Positions 35,401-47,400 of a stretch of DNA of 64,000 nt are shown here, in pieces. The translations under genes and the position numbers were made by a program. The stretch is from Capitulum mitella (lineage: Eukaryota; Arthropoda; Thecostraca; Pollicipedomorpha; Pollicipedidae). The DNA lies in the NCBI GenBank assembly GCA_030062745.1, contig CP099843.1, positions 23,986,122 to 24,050,121 on the forward strand. The letters are read 5' to 3'. The notes under the pieces were generated by a model. That model saw only the letters and a list, made by a program, of their open reading frames with translations, had not been told where the DNA came from and did not search any database. The first letter of the stretch is position 1. Each line of letters starts with the position of its first letter.

Positions 35401-38400
35401 CCGAGATAGCAGATTTGTTGCATCTATCACGATCACTAATCCCTGAAAGTATTATTGAGATATCTTGTTTTGCGAAAAAGTTAGAGGGAGCTAAACTTTT
35501 TTGGACTTAGGTCTGTTTGACCTGGTCTAGGTCAGGCACCTGACTTGACCTGAGGTCAAAATTTTGACACAAGACGTAAAATTGATGGAGCAAAACGTAC
35601 ACAAAGTTTTGTGACTCTGTGTTTGTTGGTTCTCTCGCAATCCCAGAAAAACCTCAGGGGGGGCAGTCAACTGCCCCCCCCAGTCGGGGACGGGTTAACA
35701 TATAAGTGGACTTGCAGATAAATAAAAAAGAAACTAAAAACACGATCAAAAGCAGATACATTCGGAAAGCCATTCGGGCAAGACAGCTTTGCTAAGCAAA
35801 CTAATATGCCCCTGGCGAAACAATGTAACTGCCAGTGTCATGCATTCCAACGCAAAAAGGCAAATGAGCACACATGAAACTCAGGCACAAGAGTCTTAGG
35901 GGGTTGTTCGATGGACAAACAATGATACACTTAGCAACAAGGTCAATGAAATGGTGGCAGAGTACACAGGATAAATATTATGCTGGCTGATCAGCCTCAA
36001 GTTCTACAACCGATCAGTATTCCCTATTATTATTCACGGGAACCTTACCTAGACTAAGCAGACTACATAGCAAGGGTAACTTCTCTAAAACAAACGGAAT
36101 GTAACCAACAATGGCCTCACGGCTCGCCCTACGGTGCTGCCATCTCCGGTCAAAAGGTACAAGTTCTAGTGTTCTAGGTGAGGCGCCCACCTCCGCGCGG
36201 CGCATCTTTTCCAGCTCGATCTCGCGGGCGATCAGCTGTTTGACGGTGTACGGGGCAGCTCTCTGCGGCCGCTGGTCGCCAAAGTACACCAGCTCCTCCA
36301 TGTTCCTGAAGCGGGGAACAGCTCCTTAAGCCAGCACTAAGTGGCGCAGAGTGGCCTGAAGCCAATGAAGGCCTCAGGCAGCACGGTTTACACAGCCTTG
36401 GTCGGCACCAAATCACCTTTATTTTGGGCGCATAGGCTGATAGTCTCCAGCAAAATGCCAAACTATTATCTCGTAACGCACAAAGTTCTTGAACTAACCA
36501 AACTGCCCCAGCGAGTGATTGAGTCGAAATCAGGCCACGTGCAGACTCACATGACTAGCATACACCGAGGCCATTACTGACGTCCCCCTGAAACCAGCCT
36601 GCAGTCCCTCCACTCTGCACAGACACCAGACAGAGACCAGACAGAGGTCGGCCGAGGTCACTCACGGCTCCAGCAGGTACTGGTACTGTCCGTCCTCGTC
36701 TCGCTGCTGCCGGTAGGTCAGGTTGTAGCCGATCATCAGCTGCAGCACCCGGCGCAGCTCGTCGGCCTCGCGCGGCGTGTGCAGCTGACTGTTGACCTGC
36801 GGCGGACCACGACGGGCGGACGGACTCAGCGGCGGGTCAACAGGCCAAGGCAGGCACGGCCAGCACCGCGGACCACCGAGCGGCACAGGTCCACGGCTGG
36901 AACTGTCAGTGTCTCTAGGGGATCACCGGCTATACAGTGGTGATGATGTGGCACAGCAAATAAATCGGAGTCTGTGGTCAGCTCAGAATTGAACTCCAGT
37001 CAAACGTGCTTCAAGAACGTTGGCAGATATTCAAAAATTTACGCTGTGACTGAAAATCGCATATCAATGTGGGCAGAGCCACACTTAACTATGCCACAGC
37101 CATACAGCCACACACACAGCCACGAAATTTGGATGTACTGAGTGGCATACCTGACATCAGACATATCTCATATAGCTGGATTATTTACATCAGGATGACA
37201 GTCTGACATTACCGACGAATCTAAAATACCTAAAAGAACTGCATTATTTGCATCAGCCAATAGTCAAACTTAATAACTAGCAAACTAATTTGGCCACTAA
37301 CTTCTGGCACACCTACATAATTCTGGGTGGCTACCTCGCCAGCAAAATCATTTCAATGCAACATCACGTGTGAACAGGTCTTCCAAAAACCGGTCTGCAT
37401 TTGAGTCAAAATGTCCGCGATCATCGTCTTAATATTCCCGCCTGCTCTACCACCCGCTCCGCCCAGATACCCCCCCCCCCCCTTCCAGTTCAGAGCCGCC
37501 ATCAAGATGCTGCGAGCAGCGCGCCGCAGCCGGCCGCCGAGGCCACCCACCGGCCTGAGGCTGGGCTGGGCCACCTGCAGCAGGTACGGCAACACGTCCA
37601 GCACCAGGCTCGAGGTGCAGTTGAAACAGCGCGTCGCCGGCGACATCTCGGACACCATCGTCGACAGCAGGTTCGTCAGTTTCGTGTGGCGCTGCTTGAT
37701 CTGTGGACGTTGACGGGCGCAAAGGTTCAGCACGTATGTTGTAAAGGCTTGTGGGTCGTTAATCATTAATCACGACTTAACATAGAGCTAGTCAAACAAG
37801 TGGATGACGATTCGGTGGCTGATTTTAACGCTCCGAAACCATTCTGGGTGGCTATCTTGCGCGTATCCCCGGAAAATCAGTCCGGTGCAATATCACGTGT
37901 TTACAGTTTTCCAAAGACAGGTGTGGATTTGAGTCAATATGCCTAGTCATCGCCATAAAGTCCCTTTTTCAGGCTCAGCGTCGAGCGCAAAAGAAAAAAA
38001 AATAATCAGAGGGCTGAAAACACTACGCAAAATGAACCATTGAGCTGTGGGGCCTTGATACCAATCCAAAAACCAATTCTAATGAAGTCCGACAAATATG
38101 TCTCCCAAGAGATACCCAGCGGCATACAGTGCGTTTCCAACAAGCCTCCATCGCGCATTAACGCACATTCCGCAAAGTTCGACGGCGGCTTGTCTTTCGA
38201 CCTGTGACCACACGCCGGCGCACGGCTCCGCGTGGCCTGAACAGGACCCGACCCCGCCCCAGATCACTGACCTCGCTCTCCGCCTGGGGAAAGACGGGCC
38301 GCGTGCGCTGCAGCGAGGCGAACAGCAGGTGGAAGGCCACGGCCGTGTACGTCTGGTACGGCAGCAGCACGTAGTTCTGCGTGTGGTGCAGTTCCGTGCT

Positions 38401-41400
38401 CAGTTCGTCACCGAAGCAGAGCCAGTCCGCGCCCAGAGTCACCTGTCGGCGACGACGAGTTAAGGGCCCCTAATCAATAACGTAAGACTAATGTAATCAA
38501 TCAAGAAGTCAATAACTCGGTAACTCAATATAAATGCCTCCATTAAAAACACAAAATTTCCGTACTTTACCAATCCTTTATAGTTTTCCATACCGTCACA
38601 TTTCTTGCCGTTAACGTAACGTTGGTCACAAACACACCTCCCCTCCCGTTATGCAATGTATGAAATACCCCTTAGTTTTCAAGTCATCTGGCATATGAGG
38701 CAAATGGAACCCGACATGTCTGACGCACATGTTTGGCGCACATCAACAGACAAAATGAATGAAAACAAGACAAAACAAAAACCAAGTGTAACAAAACAAA
38801 ATAAAAGTACCGGAAATGCCACGGACTAGTCTCGCAACACATACGTCAAGACTTTATAGTGACAATGATTAAAAAAAAACATAAAACACACCAAGCTGAT
38901 TCCAATAAAAACATGCATAATGAATGAAACACACCGACTGGAAAGTTGAGTCCTTGATCTTGGCGCCGAGGTAGTTTTCAAACATGCCCTGCGCCATTTT
39001 GTCGTACTCTCCGCAGGAGGTGATCACGCCGACCATCGTGCGGAACCTGGAGCCAGGGTTCACTCGTGACCGCCACGGCAGCCGCCGCCGCCAGGCCACG
39101 GCTGACGGGTCAGGAGGGTCGCAGCTTCGAACGGACACCAGTCGCCGCGAACACTGCAGAGTTCTCGGTCCGGGGAATGTTCAGGAGCTGGGGAGCAGCG
39201 TCTCGGCGGACGGCGTGGACAGGCCGGGCGATGGATATGACCGTTGTCAGCGCTGGTCTAGACTACACCTACTGCTAGCTTAATGCGCGTTGTTTCTGAA
39301 TACCGCAACGCTTATAAAGAAAAAAGGAGACTAGGATTATTCCAGCCTGCACACAACTGAGATAACATTGCCGCTCCCCGGGCACCAACGCCAACATAAG
39401 AGCACTATTCGGTCCTGGATAAAGGTTTCAGGGCACAAAAGCACATCAACTCAGTTGAAAACAGACTGGACAAACGATGCGTGCGTCAGCTCCTGGCCGG
39501 TCAGGGCCAGGGACGTGTGCCCGTGGGCGCCGCCTCCGCCGCCGCCGGTCAGCGGCGCTCACCTCTCAGCCAGAGTTGTACCGTCACCGGACATCCTGGG
39601 CGGCCCGCCGTCCTCGGCCACCAGGTGCCTCCTGTCGGGCGGAGACAGGGCGTCACCGGCCGGCACCGCAGGCCTCCCGCTGCGGGACGCAAACCACACC
39701 GGGAGACTTATCCCGAACACCGCGGGTCTGGCAGCAGAAACTGCCGACCACTTACAGCGGGATAACGGCAGCAATGAACCACTAACGAAACATGGCAGAA
39801 AAAGAAGAATATCAAACACTACTGGCCTGGCAACAGAAACACTAGCGATAAACAACACTTCTCTGACACGCTTTTGCCGATTTTAACAGATCGGAACCGA
39901 GTCAGAGGAGGCACTTCCACCGTGGCAAAGATCAGTCCTGACGAAATAATCCGCACACATCCACACACGGCTTACGCACCGCTTCGGCCTGGGTAAGTTG
40001 AAGATCTCCTGCCAGGCGGCGAACAGCCCCTTGTGGTGGTCCTTCTCGCCGACCGTGGACGTTTGCACCTGCTCCAGAGTCAGTCGGTCTTGCCGACTCC
40101 TGTCGCCACACAGGGTGGTTACAGTTCGGCCGGGAGCGGGTCAGGCGGAATCACTGAGGAGTCCACGACAGCATTAAGATAGGACAACTGAACCGGAAAC
40201 ATCCCGGTCACAGCCGAGTAGACACCAGCTACCTATGGGGAATAAAATAAATATGAACAGAACATGGGCCTCAAGTTGCATTCATGGCCTGAAAAGGACA
40301 CAAAACAAGAGTAGCGTAACTGAAGACGTCATCACTGGCATGCAGAGCCGACGACCAAGCATACAATGACGCAGCCGTCGTCCTGTTCCATCGGTATCAC
40401 TGACAACGCGAGTTCGCCTTAGCGACAATACCTGACAAACTGCAGGAAGCTGAGGCAGGACCTGATGTCGTTCCGCGTCTTCTCGCAGAGGCAGAGCAGG
40501 GCGCCCAGGTCGGTTCGAAGACCGTTACGCCGGCAAATGTCAGCCAGGCGGCCGGCAAGTCTGTGGATGACAAAACCTGAGCACACGCCTCGTAGAGCAT
40601 TTTCCGTCCCATCTACGCCTTTGTCTTTCCTAACGCTGACCAGTGCGAAATAAACACGCAAGGATAGCCCCCAGTCCGCTCGCAGTCAACAAAACCATTT
40701 CGCTCAAATCAGGGATCTGTATCGGCGCGCAGTCACTGATTTTCAACACGACATCACAACACGACTGCACTTCCGTTAGCTCCACCAAACGCCGGCCACA
40801 CCCGCTGTCCGCCCGACAGCGTCACCGGCAGAAACCCGACCCGTCAGGAGGGGGCCCGTCCACGCCCGGAGCACGCCTGCTGCTCACCTCTCGCCGGCCG
40901 TCGGCGGGAACGTCATGACCAGCGCCATCTGGCGGAGCGGCCGCAGCGCCGGCACGTACGGGTCGTTGCAGATGCAGATCACCGGCCGGTGGATCGGCGC
41001 CGGCCCGGCCTTCTTCCGGCGGCCGCGGCCGGCCCCCGCCGACTCCGGCCCGGACAGGGCCGACACCAGCAGGCTGATGGAGGGCTGAGGGGTACCGGAG
41101 GACGGGTCACTGTACACGGGGCCGACACCAGCAGGCTGATGGAGGGCTGAGGGGTACCGGAGGACGGGTCACTGCACACAGAGCCGACACCAGCAGGCTG
41201 ATGGAGGGCTGAGGGGTACCGGAGGACGGGTCACTGTACACAGGGCCGACACCAGCAGGCTGATGGAGGGCTGAGGGGTACCGGAGGACGGGTCACTGCA
41301 CACAGAGCCGACACCAGCAGGCTGATGGAGGGCTGAGGGGTACCGGAGGACGGATCACTGTACACAGGGCCGACACCAGCAGGCTGATGGAGGGCTGAGG

Positions 41401-44400
41401 GGTACCGGAGGACGGGTCACCGCACAGAGGGCCGACACCAGCAGGCTGATGGAGGGCTGAGGGGTACCGGAGGACGGGTCACTGCACACGGGGCCGACAC
41501 CAGCAGGCTGATGGAGGGCTGAGGGGTACCGGAGGACGGGTCACTGTACACAGGGCCGACACCAGCAGGCTGATGGAGGGCTGAGGGGTACCGGAGGACG
41601 GATCACCGCACACAGGGCCGACACCAGCAGGCTGATGGAGGGCTGAGGGGTACCGGAGGACGGGTCACTGTACACAGGGCCGACACCAGCAGGCTGATGG
41701 AGGGCTGAGGGGTACCGGAGGACGGATCACCGCACACAGGGCCGACACCAGCAGGCTGATGGAGGGCTGAGGGGTACCGGAGGACGGGTCACTGCACACA
41801 GGGCCGACACCAGCAGGCTGATGGAGGGCTGAGGGGTACCGGAGGACGGGTCACTGTACACAGGGCCGACACCAGCAGGCTGATGGAGGGCTGAGGGGTA
41901 CCGGAGGACGGGTCACTGTACACAGGGCCGACACCAGCAGGCTGATGGAGGGCTGAGGGGTACCGGAGGACGGGTCACTGCACACAGGGCCGACACCAGC
42001 AGGCTGATGGAGGGATGGGGGGGGGGGGTAACGGAGGACGGAGTTACCGTACACAGGGCAGACACCAGCAGGCTGATGGAGGGCTGAGGGGTACCGGAGG
42101 ACGGGTCACTGCACACGGGGCCGACACTAGCAGGCTGATCGAGGGCTGAGGGGTACCGGAGGACGGGTCACTGCACACAGGGCCGACACCAGCAGGCTGA
42201 TGGAGGGCTGAGAGGTACCGGAGGACGGATCACCGCACACAGGGCCGACACCAGCAGGCTGATGGAGGGCTGAGGGGTACCGGAGGACGGGTCACCGCAC
42301 AGAGGGCCGACACCAGCAGGCTGATGGAGGGCTGAGGGGTACCGGAGGACGGATCACCGCACACAGGGCCGACACCAGCAGGCTGATGGAGGGCTGAGGG
42401 GTACCGGAGGACGGGTCACTGCACACAGGGCCGACACCAGCAGGCTGATGGAAGGCTGAGGGGTACCGGAGGACGGGTCACCGCACAGAGGGCCGACACC
42501 AGCAGGCTGATGGAAGGCTGAGGGGTACCGGAGAACGGGGTCACCGCACAGAGGGCCGACACCAGCAGGCTGATGGAAGGCTGAGGGGTAACGGAGGACG
42601 GAGTTAACACAACCACACAGAGAGAAGTCGCCACACAGACGTAGGAAAGGGTCACAACAGGCAGATCGACACCTGCACAGAATACTCAGTGACGACTGAA
42701 ATCGTGTTTCGCGTGCTAACAGCCAGGGAGGACCTCATTGAGCACGCAACATAATGAAATGACCTGCATAAATAAGTACGTGTCACATCTCATGATGGAC
42801 GCCCAGCTCGCTTCACGAACGGCCTGGCTGGATCAAAGGCCCGCGACAGCGACAGCAACTTCAGCAACGTCTAGAGGGCTGTATCTAAAGCAAACACGTG
42901 TAGAACACAGCCCTCGCAATCCCACTGGTCCTACATGTCGTTCTGTCCATCGGGCGGTCTAAAATCGTATACAGCTGCCGCCTCACCGTCCGTCCACGTC
43001 ACGGCCCGCCCACCTCACAGCCGTCCACCTCACAGTCGTCCACCTCGCAGCCCGTGCACCTCACGGCCCGTCCATCTCACAGTCCGTCCATCTCGCGGCC
43101 GGTCCACCTCGGCGCTCCGTCTCGACTCACGGCCGGGGCGCCGTCGATTTCGTCGATGACCAGGCAGTTGGGGCGCGGGTCCCTGCCGAGCATGGGCCGC
43201 ATCTGGGTGGCCGTCTCCAGCGCCGTGCCGAACGCCGCCACGCTCCTGTCGTCCGACGCGTTCAGCTCCATCACGTTGTAGCCTGCGGACGTACGCGATG
43301 TCTCCGAGACGTCATCAACACGAAAAGCAGCCGCATTAACTGCACGACTGCCGCGTCGTTTGGCGTACAACGCAACGATGGCGATGTCAACGAACCGTCC
43401 TGATTGCACCGAATATCTACCTCAATGCATACTGCAACACAAATTTGAACAAAATCGTTCTAGCGTGGCAAACTAAGCAGTTTACATCGCCAACAGCGTT
43501 CGGGCTCCTTCTCCATCTCCGCCATTTCAGTGCCGCCATTGCGATGGATCACCTCGGCTGAGACCACAGCCAGATACCAACCTGCGTGGCAAACCCTCCC
43601 ACGCCGCTAGGCTCGACCTGCAGAGGACACCCACACAGAGCGTCACCCGATCCCAGCGCGTCGGCGGGCGACAGTGGCGGCGGCGGCGGCGGCCGACTCA
43701 CCGGCGTGCTTGGCCAACACGTGAGCCAGTGTGGTCTTGCCGAGTCCGGGCGGGCCGCACAGCAGCGCCACCTTCTGGCGCGGCCGGCCGCCGGCGTCCA
43801 GCTCGTCCACCACCTCGAACGCCGGCTTCCGCACGAATGGCCGGACTGCGGCGGCGCCAGGCCGGGTCAGGTCAGGTCAGGTCAGCCCGCCGCCGGCTGC
43901 GGTCTGCCGGGTCGCCGCGGGCTAGATATGTCGCGGGTCCCACGGCGGGGCAGCGCGTAACCAGCAAGCAGCAGCACACAGGATACAGGGAACATGGAGA
44001 GGAACTGCCTTCAGGAACATTTGGTTCCTGTTATCTTATCACCGATCCAAGGAGAAAGAATATTAAAAACGAGATAACGTCTGGTAAGCTGGAGTGGGTG
44101 GCCGGGCCTCATGGACAAGGGACACGTATCTCAGTATAGCTATGAACTGCTGAAAAATCTGAATTATTTAGTAATACATAAGTTGTTGTTGTTTCAGTTG
44201 AATGACAGTCATCTGAGTGGTTTTGAAGAGAACAGCATTTATCGAGCAATGGTGGAAGCAGCTTTCTACAAGCATTTCGCCAGGTTCCTACAAGCATCGA
44301 TGTTTAACAACGACTTTGACAATGATCCGTCCGAACATAATATGGCCAAATTCATTTAATTATGAAAGTTATGCTTACAGCCAGCCAATGTGTTACGGAA

Positions 44401-47400
44401 GCAGCCATGGTGCACTTCCAGTGACATCTGAATCTTCCTTAGGAAAAAATACAACACCAAAATCATACCAAACAGTATAAAATTTAATCGTCCACAAAAT
44501 GGATAAGTCCATGGTGCGTGCGTGCGACTACTTACATTTGCCATCTGGCTTTTTCTCTTCCTTGGGTTTGATGACGACATCTCGACCAAAAACAGCCTTG
44601 TCCCAGAGCTTCAGCCAGTGTAAAAGGCCACGGTTGATTGTCTGTAACAGGATGATTGGTCTTGTACGCCCAATGCCTAATGACCCACAACTTACTCGAC
44701 TGGGTTCGACCAATGCGAATACTGAAAAATCATGTGGAACTGCACATTGCGATCTTCATATTTCACATGTAACAAGCATAACAGACACATCACAAACAAA
44801 GCCGTAATGCAGTAACACACAATGAACCGCACCGCTTGTCCTTACTGTGAGCCGACGCACTCCGAAAGAACCGAAAAACTTGCAGGCGCACCAAGTCGGA
44901 AACCCAGATAAACAGTGAGCGCTCGTCGTGAAACGTTCTCCCACCAGACCCTGACCCGACCACAGTCTGCGAGTCACCACACAGCGCCCTGAGCCGGTAA
45001 ACCTCCAGAGAGCGCCGGCCGCTCGGCTCCGCCCCCGGCACCGTCCCGGCCGGCCGCGGCGCCCCGGAGCGGCGGCGCCGGACCGGCCTCACCTCCTCGC
45101 TGAGCAGCTCCACGTAGCTGCGCGGCTGGAAGCGCTCGACCCAGAGCGCGCTGCGCTCCGCCTCGTCCTCCGACTCGAGCCCGGAGTCGGCCGGCTCGCC
45201 CCAGCTGGCCAGCTTGTCCAGCACGGCCTGCTCCTGCCGCAGCGCCAGGCGACGATCCTCCTGCCGCGCCGTTGCAATCGACGTCACAGGCGAGCGCCAC
45301 AGTCCAACGTCACAGGCCAACGTCATTGGCTGGCGTCACAAGTCAACGTCATAGCCGGGCGTCACAGGCCTACGTCAAAGGCTGGCGTCACAACTCAACG
45401 TCACGGGCGGGCGTCGCAGGACAACGTCACCGGCTGGCGTCACAAGTCAATGTCACAGGCAGGCGTCACAGGACAACGTCACAAGCGGGCGTCACGGGCG
45501 GGCGTCGCAACAGTCACACCGGCCACGACGGTCATGGCGGTCCCAGTGGCCACAGAAGTGGTCCCAACAGTGGTAACAACAGCAAGCGTAAGGTCACAAC
45601 AACGGCCACAGAGGCGGCCACCGAGGTCACAGTTACAGCCACAACCTTTTTCGCACGGCATCACCATCCAAACAACACATTCCGCGATGCGTGAACAAGG
45701 CACGCACATCCCCGCCGCCCCGTTTCCCGCCTACCGTGGAGAGCCAGCGCTGACGCCCCAGCGGCCGTCCCGCAGCACTCACCAGCTGCCGCGCCTCCTC
45801 CTTCAGCTCGGCCAGCGGCCGGGACAGCAGAGCGGGCCGCTCCAGCAGCGGGTCACGCACCGGCTGCGACGCCGGGCAGCGGACATTACACGCCGGACAC
45901 TGGCAGCACGGCTGGTGTCCCACTCAGGGGTCACTACACACCAACCGCACACGGCTGGTGTCGTACTCAGGAGACCACGTATCACTGCGCGCATCATCAG
46001 AGTAACATGGAAAATGACGCCAAAAACAGCTGAAACGTAACGGGCAAGTAGTGCATTACCATTCTGCAAGATATTATGCAACGTCCATTTGACTCTCCCC
46101 TACTAACAAATAACGCAAAATGGTCTACTCAGCATGATATTCACATGAGGTGGGCATTCTGAGAGTACCTGAGGTCGGCTGTTACGCAGGCGCAGATAGA
46201 AACGTCTTCCGTCCGAGTAGGTCAGCTTCTGGAAGTGGCCATCCAGCGGCACGCGCGTGGAAATACGATGCCGATCCGAGTCGGCCAGCCCACTGACAAC
46301 GGACCAGTGTCGGTTACGCTCTGCGATCCGTCCTGTCTCGGTACAGTATAGGCAGGCACTCTCGGCGGCCACTATGGCTCCTCAATGGCAGTAACCCCTG
46401 GGCGAAGAGAGGATGGGTTGGTCGGCGTCGAGCCGGACAAAAAGGGATCTGGGCCGGGTTCGGCGCCGCCCCGTGAATTAACAGCAGGGTCTATAAAGGC
46501 GAACCCAACGTGAGTGAGCCAAGTCTGACACTGCCAGAATAACAAACATCAACACCAGCATGGAGAAAACAGGCAATATTGCTGGGAAAATAAAACATCA
46601 GTCACTCAAACAAATAAAATCAAATCAAACAATGCCAACGAAACTGCACAAAAGTTAATTTGCCAAGCAGAATTCCTTTGTTTTTGACACCAAGACACAT
46701 CTAATCCAAGAGCTGTAAGTTTCCAAGATTCTTTATGTGTTCAAAAATGTTTCAAGTGTTCCTCAACCACAGCATGTTATGGACCCAGATTACATTCCTC
46801 CTTATTTTACATTACACCAACACTGCAACCCATCTTGACCTGCACAAAATGACCTGGCACAGCTGCCTAAACTGAAACAGGTGCACTCAACCATCAAAAA
46901 GTGTAATGTATGTTAACTTCCCTCAATCATCAGAAATGCAAAAAACTTGCCTTACTGCTGAAGCACCAACAACAAACTGCTCCATTTTTGGTCCTCCACG
47001 ACTGCTTCTGATCTTTTCCATTATTGAGTCAACATGCAATTCATCTTTTGTTTTTGTTGCAGATGTCTTTTGCCTCTTGGGGGCTGGAACATAGGGACTG
47101 CTAGGTAAAGAACTGCCTGGCCAGTACCAGTTACATCCTTGAAACTGTATTAAATAGGCTACTAAAAGCAACACAAAAACCCAAACCATTTTTGATGTCT
47201 ATGAAAATATGTGACTGGTTTTGTTCTAGGAACCAAACTGCATACAGCACGGGCATATGAACCTTCATTAACTTTGATGCAGATGAGCCAAAGAGCATGT
47301 TGCAATAACTGGACTTCATAGAAAGATCTGAGACTTTTGTACAGTACTTACCAGTCTCTTCTCTTGGGACTGAATGGTCATTCAAATCCCAAAAGATGCT

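Noticed and set aside
41851-42655. Repeated PSISLLVSAL-containing open frames as a repeat protein
   Set aside because: The 62-bp unit changes frame each copy and meets TGA within three units. It is the duplicated exon 10 start, not a protein repeat.
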